The position numbers were made by a program, and so were the translations under genes. Below the pieces are notes generated by a model. The model searched no databases. It was given only the letters and a program-made list of their open reading frames with translations, and was not told the DNA's origin. Of a DNA stretch of 64,000 bases, positions 36,704-44,317 are shown one piece after another (the stretch's first letter is position 1; every line of letters begins with the position of its first letter). This stretch comes from Streptomyces brasiliensis (GTDB taxonomy: Bacteria; Actinomycetota; Actinomycetes; Streptomycetales; Streptomycetaceae): assembly GCF_014647875.1 (NCBI RefSeq), contig NZ_BMQA01000015.1, forward strand, positions 112,794 to 176,793. The letters are read 5' to 3'.

Positions 36704-37130
36704 GACAGTGATCCTGGGTCCGCCGCACACGGAGGTCAAGAACCTGGCGCGCGCGGCCGGGATCGCACTCGACTCCCCGCTCGGCGAGCACCAGTTCGTC
36801 GTACGCCACGGCCGGCGCATCCCCGTCCCGGGCGGAACGGAGTCCCTGGGCGTGTGGAACAAGGTCGAGCAGGTCTGGGACGCGGCGCACGGCGGGTACA
36901 CGGAGGTCACGACGGGCTCCAGCTACATCCAGGCCGTGGGCTGGGACCGCGGCCCCTGCCCGGACGCCCACACCCTGCTGACGTACTCCCAGTCCTCGAA
37001 CCCGAACTCGCCCCACTACAGCGACCAGACCCGCCTGTTCTCCCAGGAACGCTGGGTGACCTCGCGCTTCTGCGAGAAGGACATCATGAGGTCGCCTTCG
37101 CTGCGGGTGCTGCGGGTGTCCTCGCGCTGA
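36702..37130 (+). pseudogene. Penicillin acylase-family (N-terminal Ntn hydrolase), C-terminal remnant
   Basis: Roughly the last 135 residues of a penicillin/acyl-homoserine-lactone acylase-like enzyme (normally 700-800 aa) survive: AAGIALDSPLGEHQFVVRHG, GTESLGVWNKVEQVW, GSSYIQAVGWDRGPCPDAHT and LLTYSQSSNPNSPHYSDQT. The Ntn Ser and most of the protein are missing. It overlaps the start of the divergent acyl-CoA ligase gene by 2 bp, meaning that a deletion brought the ligase start codon into this position. It has no start signal of its own. Confidence 0.82.
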
Positions 37131-37174
37131 AGGGTGTGACCCCGCACCACATGGTGCGGGGCCACACCCTTCAG
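37127..37174. terminator. Strong bidirectional terminator
   Basis: A nearly perfect 48-nt inverted repeat centred at 37150/37151, with arms beginning CTGAAGGGTGTG and ending CACACCCTTCAG around a CCCCGCACCA/TGGTGCGGGG stem. It includes the stop of the acylase remnant and faces the end of the acyl-CoA ligase-like gene, so it serves both convergent units. Confidence 0.85.
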
Positions 37175-37179
37175 GGGTG

Positions 37180-38723
37180 TCACACCGGGGGCGTGCGGCC
37201 CTCCCAGTACGGGTCACGCAGGCGTCGCTTGTAGAGCTTGCCGTTGGGGTCGCGGGGCATCTCCGTGATGAAGTCGATGCTCCTGGGCCGTCTGTAGCCG
37301 GCGAGACGGTGCGCAGTGGGCGAGGAGGCTGGTGGCGAGGGTGGGCCCCGGCTCGTGGCCCGGGGCCGGTTCGACGACCGCCTTGACCTCCTCGCCCCAG
37401 TCGTCGTGCGGGATGCCGAAGGTGGCGGCGTCGGCGACCGCCGGGTGGGCGAGCAGGGCGGACTCGATCTCGGCGGGGTAGATGTTGACGCGGCCCGAGA
37501 TGATCACGTCGGTCTTGCGGTCGCGGAGGAAGAGACAGCCGTCCTCGTCGAGGTAGCCGAGGTCGCCGACGGTGAAGAAGTCGCCGATACGGTTCTTCCG
37601 GGTCTTGGCCTCGTCCTTGTGGTACGCGAAGCCGCCCGTGTTCATCTTCAGGTAGACGGTGCCGAGTTGCCCGGGCGGGAGCCGGTTGCCGTCGTCGTCG
37701 AAGACGGCGAGTTCACTGATGGGCCAGGCTCTGCCGACCGTGCCGGGCTTCTTCAGCCAGTCCTCCGCGGTCGCGAAGGCACCGCCGCCCTCGCTGGCCG
37801 CGTAGTACTCCTCGACGCAGTGCCCCCACCAGTCGATCATGGCCCGTTTCACATGGTCCGGGCAGGGCGCGGCGCCATGGATGGCATGCCGCATGGACGA
37901 GACGTCGTACGACCGCCGTATGTGCTCCGGCAACGCCAGCAGCCGGTGGAACTGGGTCGGGACCATATGGGTGTGTGTGCACCGGTGTGCGTCGATGAGG
38001 CGCAGCATCTCCTCCGGTGTCCACTTGTCCATCAGGACCAGGCGGTGGCCGATGTGCAGCGACGCACCCGCGAACTGGAGCACCGCGGTGTGGTAGAGCG
38101 GCGAGCACGCGAGGTGAACGTTGTCGTCGAACGGCTTGATGCCGAAGATGCCGAGGAAGCCGCCGAGGTAGGCCTGCTCGGAGGGCTTGCCGGGCAGGGG
38201 GCGTCGAATGCCGCGCGGGCGGCCGGTCGTGCCCGAGGTGTAGTTCATGACCCAGCCGAGCGTGCGGTCGGGAGGCGCCGACTCGGGATGTCCGTCGAGG
38301 AGTTCGGCGTACGGCCGGAAGCCGTCGATTGCGCCGACCGCGTACCGGTGGGCCGCGGGGAGGTCCGCCTCGTCGGCGGCCTGCCGGGCGGTGACGGCGA
38401 ACCGTTCGTGGGCGATGAGTACCTTGGCGCCCGAGTCGGAGACGATCCAGGCGATCTCGGGGCCGACGAGGTGGTGGTTGACGGGGACGAGATAGAACCC
38501 GGCCTGGCTGGCGGCCAGGTACGCGGTGAAGAACTCGACGCCGTTGGGCAGGACGACCGCGAAGGCGTCGCCGCGTTCCATACCGGCGGCGCGCAGTCCG
38601 TGGGCGAGGCGGTTGGCGGCGGCGTGCAGACGGCCGGCGGTCCATTCGCCGTCGGGGCGACGAGGATGCGGCGGTCGGGGTCCTGCGCGGCCTGGGCCAG
38701 AAGCCGGTGGGGGGCGTGCTCAC
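37180..38723 (-). pseudogene. Acyl-CoA synthetase, frameshifted at both ends
   Basis: The central part is an intact ANL ligase frame (MERGDAFAVVLPNGVEFFTA at 38581 onward, NYTSGTTGRPRGIRRPLPG, DFFTVGDLGYLDEDG, DRKTDVIISGRVNIYPAE). The N-terminus reads correctly only if single missing bases are restored near 38697 and 38660, and the C-terminus (RRPRSIDFITEMPRDPNGKL, then a stop at 37180) only after another shift near 37305; as read the frame stops at 37214. The start GTG (38723) overlaps the stop of the upstream nitronate monooxygenase in a GTGA, indicating translational coupling. With three small indels by G/C runs, sequencing error is a serious alternative to true decay. Confidence 0.75.
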
Positions 38724-39832
38724 GACGCGCCGCTCCTTCCGGCGATGCGGTTGACGCGCTCGACGGCCCGCTCGAAGCCGCGCGTGAGGTCGTCGAACAC
38801 GGCCTGCACGCTGCGTTCGCCGGTCATCCGGCCGACGATCTGGCCGACGGGCGTGCCGAGCAGCGGGTCGACCTCGTATTTCCGGATGCGGGAGACCGCG
38901 TCGGCAACCAGCAGACCCTGCAGGGGCATCGGAAGGGTGCCGGGCCCGGCCGGGTCGTCCCAGGCGTCCGTCCACTCGGTGCGCAGCTGCCGTGCGGGCT
39001 TCCCCGTCAGGGCGCGGGAGCGGACGGTGTCGCCGGAGCCGGCGGCGAGCAGTTTGCGGGTCAGCGCGGGCGAATGGAGGTCGGCCTCTGTGGTGGTCAG
39101 CCATATGGAGCCCAGCCACACGCCCTGGGCGCCGAGCGCCAGCGCGGCTGCCACCTGCTGCCCGCTGCCGATGCCGCCCGCCGCGAGCACGGGCAGCGGG
39201 TCCACGGCGTCGACGACCTCCGGCGTGAGCACCATGGAGGCGATCTCACCTGTGTGGCCGCCCGCCTCGTAGCCCTGCGCGACGACGACGTCGATGCCCG
39301 CCTCCTGGTGCTTGCGGGCGTGCCGGGCGCTGCCCGCCAGGGCGGCGACGAGGAGATCCCGGTCGTGGGCGCGGGCCACGACGTCGGCGGGCGGGGAGCC
39401 GAGCGCGTTGGCGAGCAGCCGGATCGGGTAGTCGAAGGCGACGTCCAGCTGGGTGCGGGCGACCTGTTCCATCCAGCCGGTGATCCGCCACCCGGACGCC
39501 TCGCCCTCGGCGAGTTCGGGCACGCCGTACTTGGCGAGGGTCTCACGGACGAACTCCCGGTGCCCCGCCGGGATCACCGCCTCGACGTCGGCCTCGGTCA
39601 CGCCCTCGACCCTCTTCGCGGGCATGACGACGTCCAGTCCGTACGGCCGGCCCTCGGCGTGGGCCTCGATCCAGTCGAGGTCGCGCTTGAGGTCGTCGGG
39701 GGCGGTGTAGCGGACCGCGCCGAGCACTCCGAAGCCGCCGGCCCGGCTGATGGCCGCGGCGACGGCGGGGAACGGCGTGAAGCCGAAGACTGCGTGCTCG
39801 AGTCCCAGTCTCTTGCTCAGCTCCGTCTGCAT
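38720..39832 (-). CDS. Nitronate monooxygenase-family flavoprotein
   Basis: A 370-aa FMN-dependent TIM-barrel enzyme of the nitronate monooxygenase (2-nitropropane dioxygenase) family. Characteristic parts: PFPAVAAAISRAGGFGVLGA at the N-terminus, VVAQGYEAGGHTGEIASM, then LPVLAAGGIGSGQQVAAALA with the FMN phosphate-binding Gly residues. It is the first gene of an operon with an acyl-CoA synthetase, the arrangement found in many actinobacterial lipid or steroid-type catabolic units, so the real substrate may be an acyl-CoA-linked compound rather than a nitroalkane. A palindrome upstream (39876-39890) may be the operator. Confidence 0.88.
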   Translation of the reverse strand: MQTELSKRLGLEHAVFGFTPFPAVAAAISRAGGFGVLGAVRYTAPDDLKRDLDWIEAHAEGRPYGLDVVMPAKRVEGVTEADVEAVIPAGHREFVRETLAKYGVPELAEGEASGWRITGWMEQVARTQLDVAFDYPIRLLANALGSPPADVVARAHDRDLLVAALAGSARHARKHQEAGIDVVVAQGYEAGGHTGEIASMVLTPEVVDAVDPLPVLAAGGIGSGQQVAAALALGAQGVWLGSIWLTTTEADLHSPALTRKLLAAGSGDTVRSRALTGKPARQLRTEWTDAWDDPAGPGTLPMPLQGLLVADAVSRIRKYEVDPLLGTPVGQIVGRMTGERSVQAVFDDLTRGFERAVERVNRIAGRSGAS

Positions 39833-39875
39833 GGGCGCAGGATGCCGCAGTCCCCCGGACGACGGAAGGCCTTTT

Positions 39876-39890
39876 CTGATAGTCCGTCAG
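39876..39890. promoter_or_regulatory. Candidate TetR-type operator before nitronate monooxygenase
   Basis: CTGATAGTCCGTCAG is an interrupted palindrome with CTGA/TCAG arms, 44 bp upstream of the start and in a locally AT-rich stretch. Similar sites occur before acyl-CoA metabolism operons in actinobacteria; the assignment is tentative. Confidence 0.35.
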
Positions 39891-40020
39891 ATCGTTCGCA
39901 GGCGGACCGCACCGGCACCGCCACCTACGGCACGCACCGTTGACACGATCCCCTTTCTGACAGGAAAGTTTCACCGCGCAAGACAAGCCCCGAAAAATAC
40001 TTTCAGGCGGGAGTCTCACG

Positions 40021-41808
40021 ATGACCGACGACGTGGCAGGCAGACGAGCCGGCGGGCTGACCCGCCGACAACTGGGCGCTAGCACTCTGGCGTTGGGCGG
40101 CGCACTCGCCCTCGCCTCTCTTCCCGCGGGCCCGGCGGCAGCGGCCCCGGCGGCCGGCCGCCGCCCCACCCTGAGCCACGGCACCCCGGAACACGCCGGG
40201 CTGCTGCCCGAGCATCTGCGTCAACTCGTCACCGACGCCGAGACGTTCCTCGGCCCCTCTCCCACACACCCCTGGTACGCGGGAGCGGTCCTGCTCGCCG
40301 GGCGCGGCGGCACGGTGGCCCTGCACCACCCGATCGGCATGGCGGTGCGCTACGCGGCGTACGACGAAAAGACGGACACCGGGATCGAGTTCCCGGCCGG
40401 CCAGCAGATTCCCATGGCCGAGGACACGGTCTTCGACCTCGCGTCCGTGTCCAAGCTGTTCACCTCGCTGCTCGCCGTGCAGCAGATGGAGCGCGGCAGG
40501 CTCGAACTGGAGGCCACCGTCGCCTCCTACCTCCCGGAGTTCGGCACGGCGGGCAAGCAGGACATCACGATCCGTCAACTCCTCACCCACACCTCGGGTT
40601 TCCGCGCCTGGATTCCCCTCTACGACGCGCCGACATACGAGGGGAAGCTCCAGCTCCTCTGGAACGAGGCGCCGCTCAACCCGCCGGGCTCCACCTACCT
40701 CTACTCCGACCTGAACCTGATCTCCCTGCAGCTGGTCCTCGAGCGGATCACCGGCCGCACCCTGGACGTCCTGCTGCACGACGAGATCACCGCCCCACTC
40801 GGCCTGCACCGCACCCGCTACAACCCGCCCGCCTCCTGGAAGCCGAAGATCGCGGCGACGGAGGACGCCCGCAAGCCCTGGTCGGGGCTGAACCGGGGGC
40901 TGGTGTGGGGCGAGGTGCACGACGAGAACGCGTACAGCCTGGGCGGCGTCGCCGGGCACGCGGGGGTGTTCTCCTGCGCCTGGGATCTCGCGGTCCTCGG
41001 CCGCACCCTGCTCAACGGTGGCGTCTACGGCCACGCCCGCATCCTCGAGCCGGAGTCGGTGGACCTGATGTTCACCGACTTCAACACCGCCTTCCCCGGC
41101 GACAATCACGGTCTCGGCTTCGAGCTCTACCAGCACTGGTACATGGGCGCCCTGGCCACACCGAGGACCGCCGGTCACACCGGCTTCACGGGGACCTCCC
41201 TGGTCCTCGACCCGACGACCGACTCCTTCCTCGTCGTACTGGGCAACTCCGTCCACCCGGTGCGCAACTGGCGATCCGGCTCCGCTCCCCGGGTCGCCGC
41301 GGGCAACAACCTCGCCCGCGCGGTGCCGGTCCGCCCGGCGCAGGGCCGTACGGCCTGGTTCTCCGGTATGGCCGGTTCCACGACCGCCACGCTCGCGCTG
41401 CCGGCGCTGGACACCACCTCCGGCGACGCACGTCTGCGCTGCGCCCTGTGGTGGGACACCGAGCCGGAGGCGGACGTGCTGGTGCTGGAGTCCTCGGCCG
41501 ACGGCGGCACCACATGGCAGCGGGTCCCGTTCACGACGGTCCGGCACGGCGCGGACCCCCAGGACCACCCGGCCGGTACGGCCACGGGCTGGTCGGGACG
41601 CGTCTGGCACCGGCTGACCGCTCCCCTCCCGGCCGGCAGGCAAATCGCCCTGCGCTGGCGGTACACCACCGACCGGCTCTATGTCGGCCGTGGCGCCTAT
41701 GTCGACGCCGTGCGCGTCGAGGCGGGCGGTGACGTCGTGTTCGACGGGGCGAGGCCGGTGGACGCGGCACGGATCACGGCGGTGGGCTGGACGCCGTCGG
41801 CAGACTAG
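40021..41808 (+). CDS. Tat-exported beta-lactamase-family serine hydrolase
   Basis: A 595-aa class C beta-lactamase/esterase-like protein. The N-terminus has a Tat motif (LTRRQLGAS) followed by a hydrophobic stretch ending in an Ala-rich site, so it is exported folded. The SxxK motif is in DLASVSKLFTSLL near residue 145, YSD in YLYSDLN near 230 (Tyr general base), and HTGFTGTS takes the place of the KTG-type motif. The last 150 residues form an extra beta-rich domain (TATLALPALDTTSGDARLRC, ADGGTTWQRVPF), perhaps a binding module. Natural targets could be peptides or esters. Its stop overlaps that of the convergent methyltransferase remnant. Confidence 0.9.
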   Translation: MTDDVAGRRAGGLTRRQLGASTLALGGALALASLPAGPAAAAPAAGRRPTLSHGTPEHAGLLPEHLRQLVTDAETFLGPSPTHPWYAGAVLLAGRGGTVALHHPIGMAVRYAAYDEKTDTGIEFPAGQQIPMAEDTVFDLASVSKLFTSLLAVQQMERGRLELEATVASYLPEFGTAGKQDITIRQLLTHTSGFRAWIPLYDAPTYEGKLQLLWNEAPLNPPGSTYLYSDLNLISLQLVLERITGRTLDVLLHDEITAPLGLHRTRYNPPASWKPKIAATEDARKPWSGLNRGLVWGEVHDENAYSLGGVAGHAGVFSCAWDLAVLGRTLLNGGVYGHARILEPESVDLMFTDFNTAFPGDNHGLGFELYQHWYMGALATPRTAGHTGFTGTSLVLDPTTDSFLVVLGNSVHPVRNWRSGSAPRVAAGNNLARAVPVRPAQGRTAWFSGMAGSTTATLALPALDTTSGDARLRCALWWDTEPEADVLVLESSADGGTTWQRVPFTTVRHGADPQDHPAGTATGWSGRVWHRLTAPLPAGRQIALRWRYTTDRLYVGRGAYVDAVRVEAGGDVVFDGARPVDAARITAVGWTPSAD

Positions 41809-42599
41809 GCCGGAGCCGACCGGGCACGAGCCGGCCGAGTCCGTGCGGTGAACAGCGGCAGACAGGAGCCGCTGTCGGGCGGCTCGTGCCACGTGACGTC
41901 GGTGAAGCCCGCGGCGTCGCCGCGGGCTTCAACTCGCCCCGGGTCAGAGCCCGGTAGGCGGTACGGCGGGCGCGGACCTCCCAGCCCGTACCGGCGGGCA
42001 CGAGCTGGAAGTGCTCGAGGTCGTAGCGCGAGCCGTCGTCGCGCCGGTGCCACAGCCGAAAGGTGACCACGCGGCCGCCCCTGTCCCGGAAACCTGGGGC
42101 GATGTCGACGCCGGGCGTTCGCGGCGGGGCACGTCGTAGTCCCGGACGGTGACGAGCAGCATCCCGTCGTCGCGCAGGACGCGCCGCACGCCGCGCAGGG
42201 TGGTCTCCAGGTCCGCGTCGGTAGCAGGTGCGGCAGGGAGTTGTCGGTGCACACGACCGCGTCGAAGGCCGCGGGACGGAAGGGCAGGGCCCGCATGTCC
42301 GCAACGGCGGCGGCCCGGGCCGCGGCCTCGGCCTCGGCGGCGGCCCGGGAGACGGCGTCCGGGCTCAGGTCGGTGCCGGTGACGTGGTGTCCCGTCAGGG
42401 CGAGCCCGACCGCCTGGGTGCCGATCCCGCAGGCGCAGTCCAGCATCCGGCACGGGCCCGCGCCGAGCCGCGCCCGCAACAGGCCGTCCCGTGCGGCGGC
42501 TTGGCGGGCCATGCTGGTGCCCGAGTCCGGGAAGATCAGGTGGTGGTCGGGGGCCGGCCGGTCGTAGCAGTCGCGGACTGGGTCCGGCGCGTCGGACAT
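41805..42599 (-). pseudogene. SAM-dependent methyltransferase, several frameshifts
   Basis: From ATG 42599 the frame encodes a normal N-terminus (PVRDCYDRPAPDHHLIFPDS, SAM motif MLDCACGIGTQAVGLALTG, then VCTDNSLPHLLP). It then continues in a second frame (LETTLRGVRRVLRDDGMLLV), a third (DIAPGFRDRGGRVVTFRLWH, then ALTRGELKPA) and back to the first (AAGFTDVTWHEPPDSGSCLP) before a stop at 41805. At least three indels are needed. It lies 5 bp downstream of the FAD oxidoreductase, so the two were one operon. As read, it is not functional. Confidence 0.75.
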
Positions 42600-42604
42600 C
42601 CCGG

Positions 42605-44176
42605 TCACTCCTGTTCCAGGACCGCCATGGCCGCGTTGTGCCCGGGTACCCCGCTGACCCCGCCGCCGCGCACCGCGCCCGCCCCGCACAGCAGGACGTT
42701 GGCGTGCCGGGTCTCCACGCCCCAGCGGCCGGTGTCCTCCTGGGCGTAGGGCCAGGCGAGTTCGCGGTGGAAGATGTTGCCACCGGGCAGGCGCAGATCC
42801 CGTTCGAGGTCCAGCGGGGTCTTCGCCTCGATGCAGGGCCGGCCGTCCGCGTCGGTCGCGAGGACGCCGGCGATCGGTTCGGCGAGGTGGGCGTCGAGCT
42901 GCGCGAGCGTCGACTCGAGGAGTTCGTCGCGTACGGCCTCGTTGTCCCCGGCGAAGAGCCGGGCGGGGGTGTGCAGGCCGAACAGGGTGAGGGTCTGGTA
43001 GCCGCGTTCGACCAGTTGCCGGCCGAGGATCGTGGGGTCGGCGAGGGAGTGGCAGTAGATCTCGGAGGGCGGCGCCGTGGGGAGTTCGCCGCCGGCGGCC
43101 TGGGCGTGGGCGGTGGCGAGCTGCTCGTAGCCCTCGGCGACGTGGAAGGTGCCGGCGAAGGCCTCCCTCGGGTCGACGGAGCTGTCCTTGAGCCTCGGCA
43201 GCCGCTTGAGCAGCATGTTCACCTTGAGCTGGGCGCCCTCGGCGGGCGTGGGCGCCGGGGCGCCGGTGAGGGTGGCGAGTTCCTGCGGCGAGGCGTTGAC
43301 CAGGACGTGCCGGGCGGTGACGACGCCTTCGCCGTCGGGGGTGACATAGGTGATCTCGGCGGACTGTCCGTCGGTCTCGATGCGTACGGCCTCGTGCCCG
43401 GTGGCGATCACCGCGCCCGCGGTCCGCGCGGTGGTGGCGAGGGCGTCGGTCAGGGCGCCCATGCCGCCGACGGGGACGTCCCAGGCGCCGGTGCCGCCGC
43501 CGATGACGTGGTAGAGGAAACAGCGGTTCTGCCGCAGGGAGGGGTCGTGGGCGTCGGCGAAGGTGCCGATGAGCGCGTCGGTGAGGACGACACCGCGCAC
43601 CAGGTCGTCCGCGAAGTTCTCCTCGATCGCGGCGCCGATGGGCTCCTCGAACAGCGCCCGCCAGGCGGTCTCGTCGTCGATGCGGCCGCGCAGTTCCTCA
43701 CGGGTGGGGAGCGGTTCGGTGAGGGTGGGGAAGACGCGCTCGGCGACCTTGGTCGTCATGCCGTAGAAGCGCCGCCAGGACTCGTACTCGCTGCCGCCGC
43801 CGGTCAGCCGCGCGAAGGCGTCCCGGGTGCGCCGCTCGCCGCCTCCGACCAGCAGTCCGGTGACGCGTCCGGCCCGTTCTACGGGGGTGTACGAGGAGAT
43901 GGTGCGCCCGCGGACCCGGAAGTCGAGGCCCAGGTCCCGGACGATCTTCCGGGGCAGCAGGCTGACCAGGTAGGAGTAGCGCGACAGACGTGCGTCGACG
44001 CCGGCGAAGGGGCGCGTGGAGACGGCGGCGCCGCCGGTGTGGTCCAGGCGCTCCAGGACCAGTACGGTCCGGCCGGCGCGGGCCAGATAGGCGGCGGCGA
44101 CCAGCCCGTTGTGGCCGCCGCCGATGATGACGGCGTCGTAGGTGCGGGTCGTCCCAGGTCCTTCGTGTGCAGCCAT
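42605..44176 (-). CDS. Phytoene desaturase-like FAD-dependent oxidoreductase
   Basis: A 523-aa flavoprotein of the CrtI/retinol saturase-like amine-oxidase superfamily. The dinucleotide-binding fold is at the N-terminus (DAVIIGGGHNGLVAAAYLAR, VLVLERLDHTGGAA), and the C-terminal FAD motif is LCGAGAVRGGGVSGVPGHNA. No carotenoid genes are nearby, so it need not act on phytoene; many actinobacterial paralogs have unknown substrates. The ATG at 44176 fits the family start. It is followed after 5 bp by the broken methyltransferase. Confidence 0.88.
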   Translation of the reverse strand: MAAHEGPGTTRTYDAVIIGGGHNGLVAAAYLARAGRTVLVLERLDHTGGAAVSTRPFAGVDARLSRYSYLVSLLPRKIVRDLGLDFRVRGRTISSYTPVERAGRVTGLLVGGGERRTRDAFARLTGGGSEYESWRRFYGMTTKVAERVFPTLTEPLPTREELRGRIDDETAWRALFEEPIGAAIEENFADDLVRGVVLTDALIGTFADAHDPSLRQNRCFLYHVIGGGTGAWDVPVGGMGALTDALATTARTAGAVIATGHEAVRIETDGQSAEITYVTPDGEGVVTARHVLVNASPQELATLTGAPAPTPAEGAQLKVNMLLKRLPRLKDSSVDPREAFAGTFHVAEGYEQLATAHAQAAGGELPTAPPSEIYCHSLADPTILGRQLVERGYQTLTLFGLHTPARLFAGDNEAVRDELLESTLAQLDAHLAEPIAGVLATDADGRPCIEAKTPLDLERDLRLPGGNIFHRELAWPYAQEDTGRWGVETRHANVLLCGAGAVRGGGVSGVPGHNAAMAVLEQE

Positions 44177-44317
44177 GGTTCTTCGTAACACGTGATGATC
44201 TACGACAGCCAGAGGCATGCCGGTCACGAGCCCGCGACCCGCCCGGCGTCCGCCGGACGTCACCGGCTCGCGTCCGCGGGACGCCGGCTTTTCAGCAGTC
44301 GCAGAACGCCGGAGGCT

